Shown here in pieces: positions 51,698 to 59,565 of a stretch of DNA of 64,000 bases; within the stretch, counting starts at the first letter, position 1; each line of letters opens with the position of its first letter. This DNA is from Aequorivita sp. Its GTDB lineage: Bacteria; Bacteroidota; Bacteroidia; Flavobacteriales; Flavobacteriaceae. The DNA lies in assembly GCA_030690315.1 (NCBI GenBank), contig JAUYGY010000019.1, positions 1-64,000 on the forward strand, written 5' to 3'. Below the pieces are notes generated by a model. That model did not search any database. It was not told the origin of the DNA and saw nothing but the letters and a program-made list of their open reading frames with translations. The translations under genes were made by a program, and so were the position numbers.

Positions 51698-52840
51698 TCA
51701 ATCTTTGTCACTTATCCTCAAAATATCCCCAAAAACACCACGTGCCGTAACCGCTGCTCCCGCTCCCGCGCCTTGGATAACTATGGGGTTATCGCCGTAA
51801 TTTTCAGTATAAATTTCGAAAAGTGAGTCGCTTCCTTTTAAAATTCCTAACATCGAATTTCGGGGAACGGACACCAAACTCACATCCAAATGCGCCCCCG
51901 TTTCCTTTGAAAGATCGCCGTGTAAATCGGCTACATAACGTAAAACACAATCTTTCTGTTGATTTTTCTTTTTGATTTGAAACGAAACGTCCAATTCCTG
52001 CAATCGATCCGAAAATGCTGCTTTTGAAACATTTCGCAAATCCTTCGGAATTAGGTTTTGAATGGAAATATCAGCAAATTCATTGTGCAAATCCAATTCC
52101 CTGGCCAAGATAAGCAATTTCCGCCCCACGTCATTTCCGCACAAATCTTCCCGTGGGTCCGGCTCTGTAAAACCTTTATCGATTGCTGATTTCAAAACCG
52201 AACTGAACGATTTATCTTCTTCCGAAAAAGTATTAAAAATATAACTTAGCGAACCCGAAAACACGCCCCGAATTCGCGTGATATTTTCTCCGGAAAGGTG
52301 CAAAAGTTTGATTGTATCAATCAACGGAAGTCCCGCACCTACATTGGTTTCATATAAATACTGTCGCTTTTTTGAAGTCAGTTTTCGGCGAAGTTCTTTG
52401 TAAAAATTCAAATCCAAGGTATTGGCGATTTTATTTGAGGAAACCAAATGGAAACCGTTTTCAACAAAGGCCGAATAATTCTGCACAAAGCCAGAATCAG
52501 CCGTGTTATCAACCAAGATTAGGTTTTGAAGGTTGTTGGTTTTTGCGAAAGAAATAACTTCTTCTGAGTTGTAAGATTTTCCAGTTTCTATCTTTTCTTC
52601 CAACCAATTTTTGCTCAAACCATTTTGACGGAGCAATACTGTTTTTGAATTTGCTATTGCGAAAATATTCAACTCCAAGTCACGTCTTCGGGAAATTTCT
52701 TCTTTCGAGGAAATTATTTGATCCACTAAATGGCGCCCCACATTTCCGTGGCCGAAAATGGCGATGTTTATTTTTTTCTTTTTAATCTTTTCCAGATTTA
52801 TTAATTGTTCCAAAGGAATTTCTACTGTTGCTGCACTCAT
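51698..52840 (-). CDS. Homoserine dehydrogenase
   Basis: NAD(P)-dependent reduction of aspartate semialdehyde to homoserine, the branch to Met and Thr. The Rossmann start is NIAIFGHGNVGRHLVDQI, the substrate region ETNVGAGLPLIDTIKLLHLSGENITRIRGVFSGSLSYIFN, then FTEPDPREDLCGNDVGRKLLILARE and the C-terminal GAGAGAAVTARGVFGDIL. It is a 380-residue monofunctional enzyme, without an aspartate kinase domain or an ACT domain. It follows metB after a 103-bp repeat-filled gap and probably shares its SAM riboswitch. Confidence 0.93.
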   Translation of the reverse strand: MSAATVEIPLEQLINLEKIKKKKINIAIFGHGNVGRHLVDQIISSKEEISRRRDLELNIFAIANSKTVLLRQNGLSKNWLEEKIETGKSYNSEEVISFAKTNNLQNLILVDNTADSGFVQNYSAFVENGFHLVSSNKIANTLDLNFYKELRRKLTSKKRQYLYETNVGAGLPLIDTIKLLHLSGENITRIRGVFSGSLSYIFNTFSEEDKSFSSVLKSAIDKGFTEPDPREDLCGNDVGRKLLILARELDLHNEFADISIQNLIPKDLRNVSKAAFSDRLQELDVSFQIKKKNQQKDCVLRYVADLHGDLSKETGAHLDVSLVSVPRNSMLGILKGSDSLFEIYTENYGDNPIVIQGAGAGAAVTARGVFGDILRISDKD

Positions 52841-52847
52841 AATTTTT

Positions 52848-52930
52848 TTGACTTAGGACGGTAGGACATAGGACGTAGGACAAGACTATTATTTAGTCTT
52901 AAGTCTTACGTCTTTTGGTCTTACGTCTGA
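52848..52930. repeat. GAC-heptamer tract with internal hairpin between metB and hom
   Basis: GTAGGAC/ATAGGAC/GTAGGAC units run one way, then AAGACTA-TTATT-TAGTCTT forms a perfect 7-bp hairpin and GTCTTAA/GTCTTAC units run back. The unit family is the same as the repeats on both sides of osmC. Confidence 0.82.
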
Positions 52931-52943
52931 TTATTTATTGTTT

Positions 52944-54113
52944 TTAGTTTGAAGGAATCAATTCTGCCTTTTCAATGATTTTGAAAGCTTCGGCAAGATC
53001 GTTTATCAAATCCTCCGCGTCTTCAATTCCGCAGGAAAGTCGAATTAACGAATCGTTTATTCCTGCATTCAAACGTATTTCACGTGGAATGGAGGCGTGC
53101 GTCATTTGTGCGGGATGGCACAGCAAACTTTTTACGCCGCCAAGACTTTCCGCCAATTTGAAATATTCGGTGTTTGTTACAAATTTTACGGCTGCGTCCT
53201 GCGTGTCATTTTTTAAAGTGAAAGAAACAATTCCGCCAAACAAACCATTTTGTTGTTTTTTGGCTATTTCGTGATTTTTGTGGGTTTTCAAACCCGGATA
53301 ATGAACTGTTGAAACTGCATTTTGACTTTCCAAAAACAATGCAACTTTCAGCGCATTTTCGCATTGTTTTTTATAGCGAAGGTCCAACGTTTCAATTCCG
53401 CGAATTGTCAGAAAACAATCCCACGGACCTAAAATTCCGCCTGAAGCGTTTTGGATGAACTTGATTTTTTCAGAAAGTTCCAGCGTTTTTGTAATTACCA
53501 AACCAGCAACCAAATCAGAATGGCCGCCGATGTATTTTGTCCCACTGTGAATAACGATATCGGCCCCCAAATCAATCGGTTTTTGCGCAATTGGGGATGC
53601 AAAAGTATTATCAACCACCAAAAGCGCGTTTACACTTTTTGCAACTTTTGAAATTGCTTCGATGTCGGAAATTTTCAAAGTTGGATTTGTGGGCGATTCA
53701 ATCCAAATCAGTTTTGTTTTTTTGGAAATAGCATTCGCCACATTCTCAACTTCGGTGGCATCAACGTAGTTTACTTTTATGCCCAATTTTTCATAAACAT
53801 GGGTAAAAAGTCGGTAGGCGCCACCGTAAATATCATCAACAGCGACGATTTCATCTCCCACCGAAAGCAATTTCAAAACCGAATCAATTGCCGCCAAACC
53901 AGTTGCAAAGGCAAAACCGGAATGGCCGTTTTCAAGTTGGGCAACCACGTCTTCCAACACTTTACGGGTTGGGTTGTTGCTTCGGGCATAATCAAAACCT
54001 TTGTTAACGCCAGGCGCTTCTTGAATAAAGGTTGATGTTTGGTAAACAGGAACCGAGATGGCACCCGTTAACGGATCACTTGGAATGGAATGGATAATTT
54101 TTGTTGCACTCAT
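52944..54113 (-). CDS. metB: Trans-sulfuration PLP enzyme (cystathionine gamma-synthase / O-acyl-homoserine family) MetB-like
   Basis: A 389-residue Cys/Met-metabolism PLP enzyme. YARSNNPTRKVLEDVVAQLE, VDDIYGGAYRLF, IWIESPTNPTLK, VVDNTFASPI and the PLP Lys193 in HSGTKYIGGHSD are diagnostic, as is the C-terminal MTHASIP. Sequence alone does not separate gamma-synthase from gamma-lyase or sulfhydrylase. The SAM-I riboswitch directly upstream and homoserine dehydrogenase downstream argue for methionine synthesis. The ATG at 54113 is in TAGAAAAATG, which is complementary to a leader segment (54190-54181). Confidence 0.9.
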   Translation of the reverse strand: MSATKIIHSIPSDPLTGAISVPVYQTSTFIQEAPGVNKGFDYARSNNPTRKVLEDVVAQLENGHSGFAFATGLAAIDSVLKLLSVGDEIVAVDDIYGGAYRLFTHVYEKLGIKVNYVDATEVENVANAISKKTKLIWIESPTNPTLKISDIEAISKVAKSVNALLVVDNTFASPIAQKPIDLGADIVIHSGTKYIGGHSDLVAGLVITKTLELSEKIKFIQNASGGILGPWDCFLTIRGIETLDLRYKKQCENALKVALFLESQNAVSTVHYPGLKTHKNHEIAKKQQNGLFGGIVSFTLKNDTQDAAVKFVTNTEYFKLAESLGGVKSLLCHPAQMTHASIPREIRLNAGINDSLIRLSCGIEDAEDLINDLAEAFKIIEKAELIPSN

Positions 54114-54180
54114 TTTTCTAATTTTTTGAATTAATAAATAGATTAAACCAAAAGCCTACCCCGAAATGAATTCGGGACAA

Positions 54181-54193
54181 TAGAAAAATGTTA
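54181..54193 (-). promoter_or_regulatory. Switching segment of the metB riboswitch leader
   Basis: Minus strand TAACATTTTTCTA. CATTTTTCTA is a perfect 10-nt complement of TAGAAAAATG, which ends in the metB start codon (54120-54111). TAACATTT is a perfect 8-nt complement of AAATGTTA (54361-54354), which overlaps the 5' strand of P1. The two pairings share 54186-54190 and exclude each other. Confidence 0.5.
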
Positions 54194-54238
54194 AAAAGAA
54201 TGAAAGCAACTTTTTCGGAATGAAAAAATTGTCTTGTC

Positions 54239-54357
54239 GTTATCTATCGTCAATCCCAATAGCTATCGGGATCGTTGTAGAATGTAGCACCTTCCCCGAA
54301 TGATCGGGAGGTTGCTAAGGCGTCATAGGGTCTATTCCCTCGGCCTTTCTTGATAAC
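54239..54357 (-). promoter_or_regulatory. SAM-I (S-box) riboswitch upstream of metB-hom
   Basis: P1 is GTTATC/GATAAC (54357-54352 with 54244-54239). AAGAAAGGCCGAGGG, AATAGACCCTATGACG and CCTTAGCAACC are almost identical to the metH riboswitch. P3 is ACCTCCCGATCATTCGGGGAAGGT followed by GCTA. The P4 arm is different: it contains CCCGATAGCTATTGGG, a palindrome. The leader continues for about 125 nt to the metB ATG and includes a hairpin CCCGAA-TTCAT-TTCGGG (54160-54176). Confidence 0.93.
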
Positions 54358-54387
54358 ATTTCAATAAAGGTTTGAACTTTGTGAGCG

Positions 54388-54420
54388 CAAATATAGCGTC
54401 AGAAAAATTTAATAACCAAA
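54388..54420 (-). promoter_or_regulatory. Promoter of the metB riboswitch transcript
   Basis: Minus strand TTTG (54420-54417), 21 bp, then TATATTTG (54395-54388): an exact match to both parts of the Bacteroidetes promoter at accepted spacing. Transcription should begin near 54381, about 24 nt upstream of the aptamer. The remaining gap to the CheB-CheR gene (54421-54625) is AT-rich; on the plus strand TATATTTA at 54604-54611 is a weak candidate for that gene. Confidence 0.72.
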
Positions 54421-54625
54421 TTTTTTTTCAAAAAAAATAAAAAAAATAGATTTTAATAGGCAATATTTTCTTTTGAAACACAAAACTTTTGCTAGGTTGT
54501 TTTTGTAGATACATTTCTAAAAAACACCCTATAAAACATATTCAAATACCTACAGCACAGGTTTTATTGGCATAATATTATGAGAAAAATCACTCCTAGT
54601 TGCTATATTTACATCTCTACTTTTT

Positions 54626-57600
54626 ATGAGAAAAACAATAAACTTTACCAATAAAACAACGTTGAAAAACAAGCCAAAAAAAAGTCTTATAAAATCTGCC
54701 AATAAATTTCCAGTAGTTGGTATAGGTGCCTCTGCCGGTGGTCTTGCTGCCTTCAAGAATTTTGTGGGCGCCATCCCTGAAGATTCGGGCATGGCTTTCG
54801 TATTGGTGCAACATTTGGACCCCAGCCACGAAAGTTTATTGCCAGAACTACTTCAAAAGGTATCAAAAATTCCCGTACTGGAAATCGCCAATGAAATAAA
54901 AGTAGAGCCGGACCATATATACATCATTCCGAGCAACAAAATGCTGCTTGCCAATGATGGGGTACTAGAGCTGAGCCCCCGCCCTGCTCCCGAAAAAAAC
55001 AAAATAAACTTGCCGATTGACCTTTTCTTTAGTTCGTTGGCAGTAGTGCACCAATCTTATTCACTGGGCGTAGTGCTTTCGGGTACCGGCTATGATGGGA
55101 CCGCAGGGCTAAAAGCCATTAAAGATGAAGGTGGACTTACCTTTGCGCAAGACCAAGAATCTGCCGAATGGAAGGATATGCCAAAAAACGCCGTTGATGA
55201 AGGCGTAGTAGATTTTGTCCTAAAACCGGCGGAAATACCCATCAAAATTTTGGAAGTGGTAAGCGCTATTGACAGAAATGGTGTTGAGAAAGATGATATT
55301 TCGCAAGAGGAGGAAGAAGTTTTCAGAAAGATCCTTTCATTATTGCGCATCCGTAAGGGAACGGATTTTACATATTACAAACAAACCACCATCCGAAGAA
55401 GGATACTCCGCAGGATGGCTATCAATAAAAGCAAAAAACCCGCAACCTATCTTACCTATTTACGTGAAAATACCAAGGAGCAGGATTTGCTTTACCAAGA
55501 TTTACTGATACCCGTAACTTCCTTTTTCAGGGATGCGGACATTTTTGAAAATCTATGTGGTCGGGTGATGCCATTGCTTGTACAGAACAAAAAACCTGAT
55601 GAGTCTATACGCCTTTGGGCGGCGGGATGTAGTACGGGGCAGGAAGCCTATTCGCTTGTTATTTGCATAAAGGAATATCTGAATGCCAATCCAGCACTTA
55701 AGGGCAATACACGATCAAATTCGGGGATTAAAATACAATTATTTGGCACGGACATAAGTGAACCTGCAATAGCAAAGGCACGAAAAGGAATATATTCCAT
55801 AAGTGAATTGGAAAACGTAAGCCCCACACGGCTGAGCGAATTCTTCACGAAATACAATGGCGGCTATCAGCTGAACAAGGAAATTAGAGAAATGTGCGTA
55901 TTTGCTGCGCATAATTTCCTAAGCGATCCACCTTTTGGGAATATGGATATTATAACCTGCAGGAACGTGCTTATCTATCTGCAGCCCTATCTTCAAAAAA
56001 AGGCACTTGCAACGTTTCATTATTCCTTAAACGACAGCGGGTACCTATTGCTTGGGAAATCGGAAACAAACAGCAGTACACCCCAACTTTTTAGTTCTGT
56101 GAGTAAAAATGATCGATTATTTATGCGGAAAGTATCAGCAGCACCCCCCGGTAGGAAATTCTCCACCAGGCCCAATGAACAAAAGATACATACCCATAGC
56201 GATAATGAGCACGAAGCCGAAAAAAAACATACCGATTTTCAAAAAATAGCAGATGAAATTCTTTTAAGTCGCTATACCCCCGCCAGTGTAGTAATAAATG
56301 AAGCAATGGATATTGTCCTTTTTCACGGCAACACCAATAATTATTTAGGCCAACAAAGCGGCAAACCCAGCCATAATCTTATGAAGATGGCAAAAGGGAG
56401 CTTGGCTTTTGAGTTGCGAAACATTATCCATAAAGTAAAAAAGGGAGGCGTTGCGGTTACCAAAAAACACATCTCGTATTTAGTAAACGATATCCGACAG
56501 ATAATCTCCTTAGAGGCAGTCCCGCTTCCAAATGTTGTGGAACCGCATTATTTGATAGTGTTTCACCCACAGATGGTCACAGAGGAAGATCTTGCACAAA
56601 AAAAGAAAAGACCTTCCAAAAAAGATGAAAAGGATCTGCGCATCCAGCAATTGGAAAAAGAACTGGAACAGAGTTTGGAAGATATGCGAAGCATTACCGA
56701 AGACCAAGAGGCAGCCAATGAAGAACTACAAAGCGCCAATGAGGAACTTTTGAGCGGAAGCGAGGAATTGCAAAGTTTGAACGAAGAAATGGAAACCAGT
56801 AAGGAAGAGCTACAAAGCACCAATGAAGAAATAACAGTAATAAACCACGAGCTTGTAAGCCTAAACGAGCTGGTAACCGAAGAAAGAAATTATGCAGAGG
56901 CAATAGTGGAAACTATCCATGAACCTTTGTTGGTTTTGGATAAAAATTTGAAAGTTTCTAAAGCTAACAGATCGTTCTATAAAACCTTCAGGGTTAAAGA
57001 AGAGGAAACGGAAGGCAAGTTAATCTATGAACTGGGCAACAACCAATGGAACATTCCTGAACTAAGACGAATGCTGGAAACCATATTGCCGGAAAAAGAA
57101 AACTTAGTCGATTTTGAGGTAACCCGCACTTTTGAAAATATTGGGGAACGGACCATGCTCTTAAATGCAAAAACTATTCAGCGGGAAGATAGATCTAAAA
57201 ACTTAATCCTTTTAGCCCTTGAAGATATTACCGAACAAAAGCACCTGCGGGTAAAGGAGCAGGAATATTTTGATAAATTTAAAAACCTCGTAATGGAGGC
57301 CCCCGTGGCTATAATGTTTCTAAAAGGAGAAAATTATATCGTAGAACTTGCCAACGACGCTTATTTGAATTTGGTAGAAAAAGATAAAGAATTTGTAGGC
57401 AAGCCATTTTTTGAAACATTGCCAGAATTTAAAGAACAGGGAATCAAAGAGCTTTTTGATACCGTAATGGAAACCGGAGAACCTTACCACGGAAGTGAAC
57501 TGGCAATAAAAATAAATAGGAAGAAAAAAGCAGAGGAAGGATATTATAATTTCGTTTACCAACCCATGCGAGATCAAGACATGCCAGGCATTATGGTAAT

Positions 57601-59092
57601 TTCCACCGAAGTTACCGAACAAGTTGTAGCCCGCAAACAAATGGAGGAAAGTGCACATCGCTACCATGAATTGATCCATTCCTCCTCATGGCTCATTGCC
57701 ATCCTAAAAGGAGAAAATCTAATAATTGAAGAAGTAAATGATGCGCTACTGAAAGTGTGGGGAAAAGAAAAAGATGTAATAGGAAAACCCATCCTTGCAG
57801 TACTCCCCGAAATGGAAGCCCAAGGAATAGATAAGCTTTATCTAGATGTATATAAAACCGGAGATTCATATAGGGCCCACGAAATGCCCATTGAACACCA
57901 TCATAACGGAAAAGTTAATTTAGGGTATTTCGATTTAATTTTCCAACCACAGCGAAATGCAAAAGGTTTTATTGAAGGCGTCGCTATTATTGCAACAGAT
58001 GTTACCCCACAGGCAGAACTTCATGAAAAACTAAAACAAAGCGAAGCCCGCTTCCACCAATTGACTGACATTGTTCCAGACATGATAACCAATGCTACAG
58101 TTGATGGCAAATTTTTTTATTACAACAAATGCTGGACGGATTATTCGGGATGGTCCACCGCAAAGCTGCTAAAAGAAGGCTGGGCAAAACTAATGCACCC
58201 TGATGAAGTGGCCACGGTAGAACAAAACTGGCAAGAAGCAGTGGAAACTGGAAATGATTTTGAAACTGAGTTAAGGATACTGAACAAAAATGGCGATTAT
58301 AAATGGCACATAAGCCGCGCGATTCCCGTGAAGGATGACACCGGGAAAATCATTATGTGGGTAGGCGCCAGTACCGAAATACAAAAAATAAAGGAAGAAG
58401 AAAAACGAAAAGAAGATTTCCTGAAAATGGCAAGCCACGAACTAAAAACCCCGGTAACTTCCATTAAAGGATATACACAGTTATTGTTGAGCATGCTTAA
58501 AAAAGGCGACCCACATAAATTTGATGCCATTCCTTTAATACCCGGTCTAGAACGGATTGACAACCAAGTGTCTAGGCTCACACGGCTTATTTCAGAAATG
58601 TTGGATCTGTCGCGCGCCGAAGAAAGCAAATTGGAACTACAACGCGAAACCTTCAACATGAATGAGTTGGTGGAAAGAACGGTTCAGGATATTAAATATT
58701 CCAGTGACGAGTATAAGATAAACATAATCCACGATGATAAATTCAACATTAATGGCGATATGGACAGGATCAGCCAAGTATTGATCAACTTTATCACCAA
58801 TGCCATAAAGTATTCCCCGAATGATAAAAACATTATAGTGAGGGTATATAAAAAGGATGAGGCAAATGGAGCTGTAAGCGTTAAGGACAAAGGAATTGGC
58901 ATCAATAAAAAAGACCACGAGCACGTTTTTAAAAGATTTTACCGCGTTAGCGGAACGAATGAAAAAACGTATTCAGGTTTTGGAATCGGTCTTTATTTAG
59001 CAAAAGAAATTATTGAACGCCACCAAGGGAAAGTAGGAATAAAAAGCAAAAAGGACAAAGGGTCTGAGTTTACTTTTATTCTTCCTATTTGA
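54626..59092 (+). CDS. CheB-CheR-PAS-histidine kinase fusion protein
   Basis: A 1488-residue soluble sensor. Order: CheB methylesterase domain (about 28-210; Ser36 in GIGASAGGL, HLDPSHES, SGTGYDGTAGL with the catalytic Asp); CheR methyltransferase (about 225-490; RRILRRMAI, LWAAGCSTGQEAYS, TCRNVLIYL); a glutamate-rich coiled coil (about 665-755, repeats of NEELxSxNEE); four PAS-like domains (about 765-1250); HisKA with His1271 in MASHELKTP; HATPase (DRISQVLINFITNAIKYSP, DKGIGI, GFGIGLYL). No receiver domain is attached. There are no chemoreceptors nearby, so it is probably a signalling hub rather than a chemotaxis enzyme. Confidence 0.93.
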   Translation: MRKTINFTNKTTLKNKPKKSLIKSANKFPVVGIGASAGGLAAFKNFVGAIPEDSGMAFVLVQHLDPSHESLLPELLQKVSKIPVLEIANEIKVEPDHIYIIPSNKMLLANDGVLELSPRPAPEKNKINLPIDLFFSSLAVVHQSYSLGVVLSGTGYDGTAGLKAIKDEGGLTFAQDQESAEWKDMPKNAVDEGVVDFVLKPAEIPIKILEVVSAIDRNGVEKDDISQEEEEVFRKILSLLRIRKGTDFTYYKQTTIRRRILRRMAINKSKKPATYLTYLRENTKEQDLLYQDLLIPVTSFFRDADIFENLCGRVMPLLVQNKKPDESIRLWAAGCSTGQEAYSLVICIKEYLNANPALKGNTRSNSGIKIQLFGTDISEPAIAKARKGIYSISELENVSPTRLSEFFTKYNGGYQLNKEIREMCVFAAHNFLSDPPFGNMDIITCRNVLIYLQPYLQKKALATFHYSLNDSGYLLLGKSETNSSTPQLFSSVSKNDRLFMRKVSAAPPGRKFSTRPNEQKIHTHSDNEHEAEKKHTDFQKIADEILLSRYTPASVVINEAMDIVLFHGNTNNYLGQQSGKPSHNLMKMAKGSLAFELRNIIHKVKKGGVAVTKKHISYLVNDIRQIISLEAVPLPNVVEPHYLIVFHPQMVTEEDLAQKKKRPSKKDEKDLRIQQLEKELEQSLEDMRSITEDQEAANEELQSANEELLSGSEELQSLNEEMETSKEELQSTNEEITVINHELVSLNELVTEERNYAEAIVETIHEPLLVLDKNLKVSKANRSFYKTFRVKEEETEGKLIYELGNNQWNIPELRRMLETILPEKENLVDFEVTRTFENIGERTMLLNAKTIQREDRSKNLILLALEDITEQKHLRVKEQEYFDKFKNLVMEAPVAIMFLKGENYIVELANDAYLNLVEKDKEFVGKPFFETLPEFKEQGIKELFDTVMETGEPYHGSELAIKINRKKKAEEGYYNFVYQPMRDQDMPGIMVISTEVTEQVVARKQMEESAHRYHELIHSSSWLIAILKGENLIIEEVNDALLKVWGKEKDVIGKPILAVLPEMEAQGIDKLYLDVYKTGDSYRAHEMPIEHHHNGKVNLGYFDLIFQPQRNAKGFIEGVAIIATDVTPQAELHEKLKQSEARFHQLTDIVPDMITNATVDGKFFYYNKCWTDYSGWSTAKLLKEGWAKLMHPDEVATVEQNWQEAVETGNDFETELRILNKNGDYKWHISRAIPVKDDTGKIIMWVGASTEIQKIKEEEKRKEDFLKMASHELKTPVTSIKGYTQLLLSMLKKGDPHKFDAIPLIPGLERIDNQVSRLTRLISEMLDLSRAEESKLELQRETFNMNELVERTVQDIKYSSDEYKINIIHDDKFNINGDMDRISQVLINFITNAIKYSPNDKNIIVRVYKKDEANGAVSVKDKGIGINKKDHEHVFKRFYRVSGTNEKTYSGFGIGLYLAKEIIERHQGKVGIKSKKDKGSEFTFILPI

Positions 59093-59143
59093 AAAACGTA
59101 CCCAAAAAATAATAATGAAGAGAATTTTAGATAGAAACTGCTT

Positions 59144-59159
59144 TTGCGCAAGAGCGCAA
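59144..59159. terminator. Small hairpin between convergent sensor genes
   Basis: TTGCGC-AAGA-GCGCAA is a perfect 6-bp stem in the 71-bp gap between the CheB-CheR kinase and the convergent receiver gene. The flanking T/A runs are weak, so terminator function is uncertain. Confidence 0.4.
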
Positions 59160-59163
59160 TAAC

Positions 59164-59565
59164 TTACAGCCTCATTAATTTTAGCAACTTGCTTTTACTG
59201 AAAGGTTTCTGTATTAAATCAATAACGTGGGGGTTTTGATTAGCTTGTTCCAAATCATTTGGATTTATAGAAGAAGTAAGAATATAAATTTTGAAATGTT
59301 GGGTATGCTTAGTGGGTAATTCATTAAATTTTTCAAGAAAATCCCAACCTGTCATGATGGGCATATTAATATCCAACAAAAGAAAGGTTTTTCGCAATAT
59401 TGGCTCATTCCCCTGAAAATTTTTAAGGAATTGGATGCCCAATTCAGGTTGGGTAAATTCTATAATATCAACTTCCTCAAAAGCTTTCTTTATAATGGTG
59501 CGGGTAATGAAATTATTCACCGCGTCATCATCAATCAATAAAAATTGGGGCGTTGGGTTTATCAT
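59164..59565 (-). CDS. Single-domain response regulator
   Basis: A 133-residue stand-alone receiver: IDDDAVNNFITRTII (acidic pocket), phospho-acceptor Asp65 in LLLDINMPIMTGWDFL, YILTSSI and the Lys in IQKPFSKSK. No output domain. It overlaps the stop of the upstream multi-PAS kinase by one base (TAATG), so it is its likely phosphorylation partner. Receivers of this size with the long spacing before the Asp (GNEPILRKTF) are frequent next to PAS kinases in Bacteroidetes. Confidence 0.92.
   Translation of the reverse strand: MINPTPQFLLIDDDAVNNFITRTIIKKAFEEVDIIEFTQPELGIQFLKNFQGNEPILRKTFLLLDINMPIMTGWDFLEKFNELPTKHTQHFKIYILTSSINPNDLEQANQNPHVIDLIQKPFSKSKLLKLMRL

Noticed and set aside
52841..52943. 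Threonine-type attenuator before homoserine dehydrogenase
   Set aside because: The gap is made of GAC-heptamers with a small hairpin; there is no leader ORF rich in Thr, Ile or Met codons and no U run.
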